Positions 7,472 to 14,701 of a DNA stretch of 33,581 nt are shown one piece after another. How positions within the stretch are numbered: the first letter of the stretch is position 1; the number at the start of each line of letters is the position of its first letter. The notes beneath the pieces were generated by a model. The model was not told the DNA's origin and did no database searches. It saw nothing but the letters and a program-made list of their open reading frames with translations. Source of the DNA: CAZGQY01 sp964528035 (lineage in GTDB: Bacteria; Pseudomonadota; Gammaproteobacteria; Methylococcales; UBA1147); contig CAZGQY010000023.1 of NCBI GenBank assembly GCA_964528035.1, positions 1-33,581 on the forward strand, given 5' to 3'. Both the position numbers and the translations under genes were made by a program.

Positions 7472-8686
7472 CTAATACCGTCCAACCAAATCGTATAATT
7501 TTTTCAGCTCTTGCGGATCAGCCTCTTGCCAGCTATTAATCTGTATGTCTTTTAGAATTTTTTGTTCTGCGTCGTTCTCAGTCATGCTTGTAAATAAATC
7601 AACAATCTGCGGCTTCATTGCACTCAATTGAGGTGCCATACAAAAAAATGGTGTAGAAAAAGATACGTTGCTTTCGTTCAGCAAGCGAGTCGAATCACGA
7701 CTAAAAGATGATAGCCCCATATAGGTCTTTTTCATAATAAACGCCAGATCCACTTGTTTCTTAATTAACATCTGCAGCGCCTTGATCTCATTGCCCGCGG
7801 TTATGTATTTCAAACTCGATGAATTTAAACCGTTCGTATCGCATAAATCTCGCCCAAGAATATGAACCATACTGGTCTCAGTAGCCGTTGCGACTTTTGC
7901 TCCGGAACAAAATGACAAGGGTCTGGAATCTTCAGATGTTGACAATAAAACCACTTGTTCGGCACTGCCCTCTGCACATAAAACCGGAATCATTCCGCGT
8001 GTCTTTATCATCGAACATGCATTTAGAGCATTCGCGAAAAAGAAATCAACCGATTGATCTTTGGTATTCGGCAAATTTCTGCATTGTTCAAATCGAATGG
8101 CTGTGCGCAGCTGCCGTTGCATTAATGTACTTAAGGCTAACCAACCACTTCTATGAAAGCTATTGCTAAAGTTGGCATGAAATTGCAGTTGTGTTCCTGA
8201 TCTCGGGGCACCTGATGATCGCATCGGTTGAGGTATTCTCACCTCGGGTGCTTTGTTTTTTTCGACGCTTTTCGACGCGGAGAACTTTTTCCATACAGAA
8301 GGCTTTGAAAGTGGTTTTTGTTCACTTGCGGTCGGCTTAGTCGCTTTTACAGCGGCAGCCTTTTTAATATAACTTCCCAGTCCTGTTATCTTAAACAGCA
8401 TTCCAACCATGCGATTAAGATTGATGACTTCAACTCGCGTTCCATTTTGCTCCCATTCCTGAAAGATTTTCAAAAGCAACGAAAGACCCATTGAATTAAC
8501 ACGCTCAACGGCTTCAAAGTTCAAAAGAACCTGACTGTTGGCGGGAACTTCTCGTAGTACTGACAGAACTTGATCGGCCCTGATATCAATACACCCTTTG
8601 CACTCAAACTGGTAGCTGTCCTTTTGATCAGTCGCAATCGGTTTTATTTCAATAGTGTCACTGATCATCGTAGCTCGTGGCCTCAT
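7472..8686 (-). CDS. STAS domain fused to a PhnD-like periplasmic-binding-protein fold
   Basis: 404 aa (or 398 from Met7, whose ATG overlaps the upstream stop as ATGATCAGTGA). Residues about 8-110 form a STAS domain of the anti-sigma-antagonist type. The position of the phosphorylatable serine reads N64-S-M-G-L rather than the usual D-S-[ST]-G-L. Residues 111-170 are a basic, low-complexity linker. Residues about 170-404 resemble a type 2 periplasmic binding fold of the PhnD/phosphonate class (DFFFANALNACSMIKTRG; LQMLIKKQVDLAFIMKKTYM; WQEADPQELKKLYDLVGRY). No signal peptide precedes it, so the binding fold should be cytoplasmic. The gene overlaps the SpoIIE-type phosphatase/kinase gene, its probable switch partner. 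The ligand and output are unknown. The STAS call is firm, the PBP call moderate. Confidence 0.75.
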   Translation of the reverse strand: MRPRATMISDTIEIKPIATDQKDSYQFECKGCIDIRADQVLSVLREVPANSQVLLNFEAVERVNSMGLSLLLKIFQEWEQNGTRVEVINLNRMVGMLFKITGLGSYIKKAAAVKATKPTASEQKPLSKPSVWKKFSASKSVEKNKAPEVRIPQPMRSSGAPRSGTQLQFHANFSNSFHRSGWLALSTLMQRQLRTAIRFEQCRNLPNTKDQSVDFFFANALNACSMIKTRGMIPVLCAEGSAEQVVLLSTSEDSRPLSFCSGAKVATATETSMVHILGRDLCDTNGLNSSSLKYITAGNEIKALQMLIKKQVDLAFIMKKTYMGLSSFSRDSTRLLNESNVSFSTPFFCMAPQLSAMKPQIVDLFTSMTENDAEQKILKDIQINSWQEADPQELKKLYDLVGRY

Positions 8687-11357
8687 CGTATTCGCTGTGA
8701 TACAAAAACTGAAACCCGGAATTTAAGGATGCATTTAGTGGCTGGTTCAGATCCCAAAGTGCTGTTACCTGTGTGCGAAGGTGAGGACGTACTCTGACTT
8801 GTAAATAATCGGAAAGAAACCACATCATATACAGGCCGCCGCCACCCATTCCGGGCTCGATCCCCTGATTTAATGTTCGGCTCATGTACTTCAAAAATAT
8901 CGCTGGCGTAAAGGTGCCCCAATTATCCGTTAACATCAGTCCCAATACGCCATCACCGATGGCAATGTCGATAGTTATCTGTTCGTTATCATCCAACTGA
9001 CGAACACTGCCTTTTTCATGGAACTGCTTATTTTGTCCGTCCCTGGGAGCAGCGTACAAGCCATTTTCAATCATTTCATCCAACACAACGATCAAGCTAT
9101 CGACATGCTCAGGGCTAATTAATCCCTGATCTGTCAACCAAGCCTGAGTTTCCTCGATAATGAATCCTTTTTCTTCTGAATCCGTTAATTGCAATTGTCT
9201 TTGCAATAACAGAGAAGGAACCAGATGGTATAAGTCATCGTCAGCAGGTTCCTGATGCTGCATAATCAGTTGATCCCATCCCAACTGTCTATAAAACGAA
9301 CTTTGTGCAGGAAGTACTCTACGAATTCCATCCTCAGTAAAACGCCATAACAGATCGGCGAAATCATCTTCCGCCAGAAAAACTACGAATTGTCGCGATA
9401 CACGGGGTAAAGCGTGCTCCTGGGTTCGGTAAACAGATTCCGATATTTTAACAATGTCACCTGACTCAAGGCGCGTGCTTGCGACCTGCTGAACTCGATC
9501 ACTATGGTCGACCACCTGAATCGTGACATCATCCTCCAATCCGTCGCGACCGGTGTGTTTCCTTAATTCGTTCAGTACTGCCTGCTCTAATATTGATCTC
9601 TCGGCATCACAATATTCGTTTAATGTATTTTCAAGGCGTTCGTATCCGAATGGCTCTCCGAGAGAAGATTCCTCTTCGACCAGCCCATCAGTGTAGAGAA
9701 ATAGTCGGTCTCCAATTTCCATACTGATTTGCAGCTCCGCGGCAGCATAATCAAAATCAGGGTTTTGTCCCAGCGGATATCCAAATGACTCTAACATCGT
9801 CCATTTTCGAGTCGCCTGACTAAAATAAAAGGGTAACACGTGACCTGCATTGGCGATTACCAAGCGACCTTGACTGGCATCAAAATTAAGACATAGCATG
9901 GTCATTAGCAACGATTCCTGCGCGGTTTCCCGAATCGTTTCGTTCAACGAACGAAGAATTTCACTAGGCTGTACAATCCCACCTGTAACCAATGGGGAAA
10001 CACCCGCTTTAGCCGCGCTAACCATGGTACCTGCCGCAACACCATGACCACTGACATCGCCAATCAGCAGAACAGCACTGGATTCACTGGTTCTGTAATA
10101 ATCGTAATAGTCACCACCCACTTCACTGGATGTACGCATCAATGTTTGTCCCTGCAAACCCGGCAATTCAAAATTGGGTTCTGGCAATAAAACTTTTTGC
10201 AAAGCTGCGGCCAATTGAATTTCCTCCTGTAATCTTAGATTTAAATCCCCCAATTCGGATAATGCAGTCTGTAATTTCTGATCCGCCAGTTTCCTCTCGG
10301 TTATATCAATTCCAGTTGCCAGAAACAACACGGGCTGCTGATCATGGGGATCGCGCACGGTAGCCGTATGCCAGATAATACTGAGTTGCTCGTCACTGCG
10401 AATATTAAATAGAGTCTCGAGTTCTTCCTGCTGGATTCCCTGACCGCTAAATGAAGCCGTAAACGCCGATTGCATTTTCTCGCGGTCCTCTCCCACCAAA
10501 AACCGATCAAAAAAACTTTCGCCCTTGAGTTCATCTTCCATCCAACCGGTAATTTCTTCTGCGAAAGCATTAAACATAACGATTCGAGCCTCCGAATCCA
10601 AACCGACAATGAGTGCCTGTGAGGTATTCAGAATATTCCCGGTAAAGTCTTTTTCTTCTCGCAATCTACCCATACTGGCATTCAGATTATGGACCAAAGG
10701 GCGAAGAATGATACTACCTACAAGTAAAAGGCTTGCGATGGTCAGAAAATACATGAAAGTCTGTAAATCCTGAGTACGTTGAAACCGATAATTGGTTTCA
10801 TTCTGCGACAGCGCTACCGCATAATCCAAACTATCCAGTAACCTTCGGCGGGCATTTGAAAATATATACGCGACGTGAGGGTTTTTTATTGTCGTTTCTT
10901 TAGGGCTCAAAGACAGGATTCTTTTAGCCTCTCTTATAAAGCCTTTAGCCTGTTTGTCCAGTTCGTGCGGAGAGGCATAATACAACTCACCAAGTTCGGC
11001 AGGCAACCTACCGCGTTTACGAATAAAGCGGGCTCCCTGCTGAATAAATTTGTCCCCGGAGGCCAGTGACAAATGCATATCTTCAAAGCGTCCGATGTCA
11101 TCAAGAAGTCGTGAACGAATTTGGCTTTTTGTTCTTTTATCGCCTGCATCCAGAAGCTCCCTGACCGCCAAAGCTATGCTTTCAACATAAACCGCCTGAC
11201 GAGTGCTTAGTTTAAGTTGAACAGAATCACCTTCCTGGTCTCTGATATCGGAGATAATGATCAGATAGGCTCCTGTTGTTATCACCCCTACAACCACCAA
11301 TACCGTAATCCATTGATCTCTAAAGTAAGAAAACAACTCCTGGATACGAAAATTCAT
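8658..11357 (-). CDS. Membrane sensor with PAS, SpoIIE-type PP2C phosphatase and HATPase (RsbW-like) domains
   Basis: 899 aa from ATG 11357, chosen over TTG 11360 because GAGGTG lies 7 bases upstream. TM helix 1 is about 18-36. A periplasmic PilJ/nitrate-sensor-like helical region follows (40-200, RQAVYVESIALAVRELL), then TM helix 2 (203-224). A PAS domain spans 243-355, ending ATGIDITERK, and a coiled coil 358-390. The PP2C SpoIIE phosphatase spans about 405-620, with metal-binding GGDYYDYY, IGDVSGHG, LYTDGLVEE and LEDDVT. The C-terminal part (about 755-870) is a GHKL ATPase with an N box (LDEMIENGLYAA), DNWG and GMGGGGLYMMWFL. The protein thus combines phosphatase and serine-kinase-like domains acting on a STAS partner, most simply the STAS fusion encoded by the overlapping downstream gene. 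The periplasmic signal is unknown. Confidence 0.88.
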   Translation of the reverse strand: MNFRIQELFSYFRDQWITVLVVVGVITTGAYLIIISDIRDQEGDSVQLKLSTRQAVYVESIALAVRELLDAGDKRTKSQIRSRLLDDIGRFEDMHLSLASGDKFIQQGARFIRKRGRLPAELGELYYASPHELDKQAKGFIREAKRILSLSPKETTIKNPHVAYIFSNARRRLLDSLDYAVALSQNETNYRFQRTQDLQTFMYFLTIASLLLVGSIILRPLVHNLNASMGRLREEKDFTGNILNTSQALIVGLDSEARIVMFNAFAEEITGWMEDELKGESFFDRFLVGEDREKMQSAFTASFSGQGIQQEELETLFNIRSDEQLSIIWHTATVRDPHDQQPVLFLATGIDITERKLADQKLQTALSELGDLNLRLQEEIQLAAALQKVLLPEPNFELPGLQGQTLMRTSSEVGGDYYDYYRTSESSAVLLIGDVSGHGVAAGTMVSAAKAGVSPLVTGGIVQPSEILRSLNETIRETAQESLLMTMLCLNFDASQGRLVIANAGHVLPFYFSQATRKWTMLESFGYPLGQNPDFDYAAAELQISMEIGDRLFLYTDGLVEEESSLGEPFGYERLENTLNEYCDAERSILEQAVLNELRKHTGRDGLEDDVTIQVVDHSDRVQQVASTRLESGDIVKISESVYRTQEHALPRVSRQFVVFLAEDDFADLLWRFTEDGIRRVLPAQSSFYRQLGWDQLIMQHQEPADDDLYHLVPSLLLQRQLQLTDSEEKGFIIEETQAWLTDQGLISPEHVDSLIVVLDEMIENGLYAAPRDGQNKQFHEKGSVRQLDDNEQITIDIAIGDGVLGLMLTDNWGTFTPAIFLKYMSRTLNQGIEPGMGGGGLYMMWFLSDYLQVRVRPHLRTQVTALWDLNQPLNASLNSGFQFLYHSEYDEATSYDDQ

Positions 11358-11404
11358 CAATATTCACCTCGAAAGCTAATTCAAAAAAACGTGTATTATT
11401 GTGT

Positions 11405-12010
11405 CTATGCCGGTGTTGAAGGTGTGATTTTCCTCGAGCCCATAAATTCATTCATCATTGCGTCAAGTTTTATTTTACGAAGCCTCGATACGATACCCGG
11501 GCGTACCCCAACACTTTCCAGGCCTTCATCGGTTATAAATTCCTGTAACTCTGTATAACACTCGATTATTAAAGCGGTAGTAATACCTGTAATTCGCAAA
11601 AATGCGGCGAATACGCTCATCGCCTGGTCAACATCGTAGGTTTGCAAACACTTGTGCAATACCACCTGCTGTAGGCGATTCATCATTCCGACGACATGAA
11701 TATTTTTTACGTTGCGTTTCATATGCACCAACGCAATCACCCACTGATACTCCCAGAATTCAGAATCTTCATAGCCAGACAGGATATCAAATATCCAGGC
11801 TGCCAGAGTTTTCTCCAACAGTGGCCGCTCACCTTCCCTGAATACAGACCGCGTTTCTTCGCAAGAGTTTAATGTATCAAAAAATATCTCGACAATATCC
11901 GGGATCCACTCAACAATATTTTCCATTTCCTGTAATAGTAAATCGCGATCACTTTGGTCAAAATCAACCAACGCTGATACCACCTTTGAATGTTGGGCAA
12001 TTTTTTCCAC
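11405..12010 (-). CDS. Protoglobin / globin-coupled-sensor-like haem protein
   Basis: 201 aa, GTG start at 12010 with AAGGAG six bases before it. The pattern matches protoglobin/globin-coupled-sensor globins: VEWIPDIVEIFFDTL near the start, AAWIFDILSG in the middle and WVIALVHMKRNVKNIHVVGM with candidate proximal His96. Such globins bind haem and sense O2, NO or CO. Here there is no fused GGDEF, MCP or kinase domain, so it is a stand-alone globin. It lies 47 bp upstream of the SpoIIE-type sensor gene on the same strand and is probably co-transcribed, which suggests gas or redox input to that switch. That link is inference. Confidence 0.75.
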   Translation of the reverse strand: MEKIAQHSKVVSALVDFDQSDRDLLLQEMENIVEWIPDIVEIFFDTLNSCEETRSVFREGERPLLEKTLAAWIFDILSGYEDSEFWEYQWVIALVHMKRNVKNIHVVGMMNRLQQVVLHKCLQTYDVDQAMSVFAAFLRITGITTALIIECYTELQEFITDEGLESVGVRPGIVSRLRKIKLDAMMNEFMGSRKITPSTPA

Positions 12011-12107
12011 TTAAATCTCCTTTTACCAGAACAGCATCATGAAATCTGGAATAATGATAGTATTCCGTTGTTGACAAACAGCAACAAAAACGATTAGCTA
12101 TAAAAAT

Positions 12108-12122
12108 GGTCTGAATCAGACC
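12108..12122. promoter_or_regulatory. 15-bp palindrome in the divergent promoter region
   Basis: GGTCTGA (12108-12114), a central A, and TCAGACC (12116-12122). It lies 28 bp before the OmpA-like gene and 98 bp before the globin gene, which are transcribed apart. It is a possible regulator site. A TTGACA occurs at 12071 but has no well-spaced -10. Confidence 0.3.
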
Positions 12123-12150
12123 GAACATTTTAACCTAGTCGCCAGACCCT

Positions 12151-12975
12151 GTGAATCAACATTTCATACTCGATAAAGATGGATTAGACGGTGTATTTAC
12201 CCAAACCGACCCTTCCATTTATAATAATTCCCCTGCGGGCCTGACTGCGGACACCGCACCGAAATCATCGCCCGTGCAGGACAAATTTACCGCCCCCATT
12301 GGCGTTCGTCTCAGCGTGGGAATAGTCACTATTTTTGTGATCGGTTTATTTACCTATCGAGCAATATATGACAAATCGCTGACCGATGCAGACTCATTAA
12401 GTCGCTATTCTGGTAATCTTTCGCAAGTTGAAAAAAGCGATATAGCTGCCCTCACGGAGCAATCAAGACAATTGCAAATTAAATTAGATGAAGCACGTCA
12501 ATCAACCGCCCGTTATTCAAAAATGATACCACCCGTTGAAAAAGCCACCTCCAATATAGGGGCTAATGGAGTAAATAATGCGGATATATCTACGAACAAT
12601 TCAAAAAATACCAATCCAGATTCATCCGCCAAAACACAGACTACCAAGTACCTGTTTCCAAGCCTGTTTCCTTTTGGATCCACCCGGGTCAAAACAATTA
12701 CCATAGAACAGAAGGCTCAGGTATCATTGTTCCTGAAGCAATGCAAACATGATATCCGGTTTGTTGGCCACACTGACAATACAGGTCCAGAGTATTTTAA
12801 TCGAATCCTGGGCAAAAGCAGAGCAACGGCAGTAAAGGAATATCTCCAAACAGAAATTCCACCTGGGCATCCAGTATCGATACACACACAAGGATCTCAA
12901 GATTCTATTAACGCCAATAAAACCGTTAAGCAACAAGCCGAAAACCGAAGGGTTACCATTATATGTCCAGGCTAG
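12151..12975 (+). CDS. Inner-membrane-anchored OmpA/MotB-like peptidoglycan-binding protein
   Basis: 274 aa from a GTG start without a clear Shine-Dalgarno. Residues 1-49 are a hydrophilic N-terminus. A single TM helix lies at about 50-68 (LSVGIVTIFVIGLFTY). A short coiled coil (about 92-118) and an N/S/T-rich linker (130-165) follow. The C-terminal OmpA-like domain spans about 168-274: FPFGSTRV, DIRFVGHTDNTG, NRILGKSRATAVKEYL and QAENRRVTI. The asparagine/arginine pattern that binds diaminopimelate is retained. With a cytoplasmic N-terminus and no cleavable signal, it resembles MotB or type VI anchoring proteins in layout. It is divergent from the globin/SpoIIE genes and upstream of two Roadblock genes, but 594 bp with repeats separate it from the latter. 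Confidence 0.85.
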   Translation: MNQHFILDKDGLDGVFTQTDPSIYNNSPAGLTADTAPKSSPVQDKFTAPIGVRLSVGIVTIFVIGLFTYRAIYDKSLTDADSLSRYSGNLSQVEKSDIAALTEQSRQLQIKLDEARQSTARYSKMIPPVEKATSNIGANGVNNADISTNNSKNTNPDSSAKTQTTKYLFPSLFPFGSTRVKTITIEQKAQVSLFLKQCKHDIRFVGHTDNTGPEYFNRILGKSRATAVKEYLQTEIPPGHPVSIHTQGSQDSINANKTVKQQAENRRVTIICPG

Positions 12976-12977
12976 TG

Positions 12978-13131
12978 CTCCATCATTGTTGTGTTGGGGG
13001 GTAGGTTATGTCGAGAAGTGGTCAGCTGCTAGGCGCACGAGCGCAGGACTAGTCGCACTAATTCAAGCGAGTGCAACAACGCAGATGGCTGCTTATCGGC
13101 TGATATACCTGTCAATACAACAATGATGGAG
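12978..13131. repeat. MITE-like unit bounded by 19-bp inverted repeats
   Basis: CTCCATCATTGTTGTGTTG (12978-12996) is inverted at 13113-13131 with one mismatch. The 154-bp unit has no coding capacity. Its interior (from GTCGAGAAGTGGTCAGCTGC) recurs in diverged form at about 13168-13259. Confidence 0.5.
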
Positions 13132-13167
13132 TACTAATGCTTCTTCCAGATTGGTTTGGCGGTTGTA

Positions 13168-13259
13168 TTGGGTCGAAAAATGGTCGGTTGTGAACTGCAC
13201 AAGTACAGAACCAATATCTGTGTGAATTGAACAAATCGAACAAATGACGACTTATTGGC
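13168..13259. repeat. Diverged second copy of the repeat interior
   Basis: From GTCGAAAAATGGTCGGTTG to TTATTGGC this aligns by eye with the interior of 12978-13131, at roughly two-thirds identity with most differences being transitions. It suggests an old dispersed intergenic element. Confidence 0.4.
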
Positions 13260-13276
13260 AATGACGACTTATTGGC
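13243..13276. repeat. 17-bp perfect tandem duplication
   Basis: AATGACGACTTATTGGC occurs at 13243-13259 and again, directly adjacent, at 13260-13276. It forms the end of the diverged repeat copy. Confidence 0.85.
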
Positions 13277-13353
13277 TTGGAAATCCAACACACTAAATTT
13301 AATACGTATTGGTGCCTTTTTGCATTTCAATCCCCTGCTATGCGCCGTCTAAA

Positions 13354-13381
13354 TTGACAATCAACACGATAAAACTTTATT
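13354..13381 (+). promoter_or_regulatory. Possible promoter for the Roadblock genes
   Basis: TTGACA (13354-13359) and TTTATT (13376-13381) with 16-bp spacing. The -10 matches only four of six consensus bases, and it lies about 190 bp before the first start codon. Tentative. Confidence 0.25.
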
Positions 13382-13569
13382 CCAACGGTTAAGCGGATTG
13401 ATATCAATTAGCAGCCAACTCATCTATCTATTATAAAATTAGTTGCTTATGTTGCAGGTTCGAAGCACCAATTGTTAAGCAAAACGCCCGTACGAAACCC
13501 GAAAAATATGTTAGGATCTTGATAGAGGCAATACTGGATTAAGAAATGCTATCAATTAGGGGAATCGAA

Positions 13570-13971
13570 ATGAACGATGTCACACGCATCGAGCAACGCG
13601 CCACTCAGAGCGGAGAAATTGATGCCATACTTCGTCATTTAACTACATTGAAAGGTGTAACGGCAGCAGCAATCGTAGATAGTGACGGACTGGTTACTCA
13701 TATCCGCAGAGATTTTAATATCGACACCGACGCGCTTGGCGCATCTGTACAGATTGTTTTTGGGGCCGCATCGAAAGCGGCAACTCATGTAGAACAAAAT
13801 AGCTCGTCCATCGTAATTTGCGAAAACAACAATGGCTACATTTTACTGGCTCCGCTGAAATCTAATTTTCTAATCGCAGTTATTGCTGACCGGGACGCAC
13901 TATTAGGCGCCATACGCTTTGAAATCAAAGAAACCGTACCGGAACTAAACGAATTGTTTGCGGAAAATTAG
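13570..13971 (+). CDS. Roadblock/LC7-domain protein (MglB-like)
   Basis: 133 aa from ATG 13570, which has AGGGGAA at good spacing. The in-frame ATG at 13546 has no such site. Residues about 18-120 follow the Roadblock/LC7 fold: ILRHLTTLKGVTAAAIVDSDGL, a central helix (ALGASVQIVFGAASKAATHV), then strands SSIVICENNNGYILLAPLK and FLIAVIADRDALLGAIR. In bacteria such proteins regulate small Ras-like GTPases (MglA) in polarity and gliding. No MglA-type GTPase gene is in the window. It is followed 53 bp later by a second Roadblock gene, so the two could form a heterodimer. Confidence 0.85.
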   Translation: MNDVTRIEQRATQSGEIDAILRHLTTLKGVTAAAIVDSDGLVTHIRRDFNIDTDALGASVQIVFGAASKAATHVEQNSSSIVICENNNGYILLAPLKSNFLIAVIADRDALLGAIRFEIKETVPELNELFAEN

Positions 13972-14024
13972 TCCTATTTTAACCCGCTCTGACAATCGCG
14001 CTGAGCTGAACAAGAATAATAATC

Positions 14025-14462
14025 ATGCAGTGGCTTGAATCCCAGATTAATAAACTAGACCAGGTGGAGAGTGACTATCGTGCAGTGCGCGACCTGGCTG
14101 CAAACGATGAATCAACCTACCGTAGCAAAGAACGGGAGATGCGTTTACACTTAATGGAGAATGTAAATGAATTGGTTGCGGCTGTCGCAAAACGATCCGG
14201 AATATCGGGTTGTTTATCATGCCATGATGGCCTGGTTATCGCGGAAGCAGGATCTTTGCCCGATTTTGATGCAGTTGCTGCTGTTACACAAGAATATCTA
14301 TCCGCCGCAAGCAAAAGTCAAAAAACCCTGCGCCTCGGAAATGTGCAACAAATTCTGGTGGTGGGCAGTGACGCCAAACTGGCAATAATCACTTTGGGGC
14401 AGATAGCCGTTTGTATTGTCTGTTCAAAAGATACGGTGCTGTCTGCGGTTTTCAATGAATAA
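14025..14462 (+). CDS. Second Roadblock/LC7-like protein with N-terminal coiled segment
   Basis: 145 aa. Residues 1-45 are charged and probably coiled (MQWLESQINKLDQVESDYRA). Residues about 46-142 are a diverged Roadblock domain: VAAVAKRSGISGCLSCHDGLV, AVAAVTQEYLSAA, QQILVVGSDAKLAIITLG and AVCIVCSKDTVLSAVF. It is paired with the Roadblock gene 53 bp upstream. The N-terminal helix could serve dimerisation or attachment to another partner. Function beyond the fold is unknown. Confidence 0.7.
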   Translation: MQWLESQINKLDQVESDYRAVRDLAANDESTYRSKEREMRLHLMENVNELVAAVAKRSGISGCLSCHDGLVIAEAGSLPDFDAVAAVTQEYLSAASKSQKTLRLGNVQQILVVGSDAKLAIITLGQIAVCIVCSKDTVLSAVFNE

Positions 14463-14463
14463 T

Positions 14464-14676
14464 CTAATCATCATTAAGTTCTTTTGCCCCAAAACGCCCT
14501 CCCTCAATATTTCCAGAAAACTTTTGGTTTACTAATAAGTTCCGACAAACATGAGTGTCCCAATTGGATTTTTGTCTTAAAAGACAGCTTTGAACAAATT
14601 GACCAGAGATCATCGCCAATTCTTTGGGATAGATTTCGAACCCTTGAGTTTTAAGCAGCGACTGTTCATTTAACAA
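14464..14676 (-). CDS. Possible small hypothetical protein
   Basis: 70 aa from a TTG start, 25 bp downstream of the stop of the FGE-like gene on the same strand, and ending 1 bp from the Roadblock stop on the other strand. It resembles no family I recognise, and no Shine-Dalgarno is evident. It could be a chance frame or the last gene of a two-gene unit. Confidence 0.2.
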   Translation of the reverse strand: MLNEQSLLKTQGFEIYPKELAMISGQFVQSCLLRQKSNWDTHVCRNLLVNQKFSGNIEGGRFGAKELNDD

Positions 14677-14701
14677 TATGAATCACTACCCATTTGCAAT
14701 A

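Larger units (their letters stand above)
12976..13569. other. 594-bp gene-free stretch with diverged repeats
   Basis: It contains a 19-bp inverted repeat pair, two diverged copies of an approximately 90-bp unit and a 17-bp tandem duplication (listed separately), then about 290 bp leading to the Roadblock genes. The open frame at 13112-13330 on the minus strand lies within the repeats, looks like no known protein and is not called. Confidence 0.6.

Noticed and set aside
12071..12104. TTGACA (12071) with TATAAA (12099) as a promoter for the OmpA-like gene
   Set aside because: The spacing is 22 bp, too long for a standard sigma-70 promoter, and the correctly spaced hexamer is a poor -10.
13112..13330. 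72-aa minus-strand open frame
   Set aside because: It lies wholly inside the diverged repeat copies, has no recognisable protein features and no convincing ribosome site.
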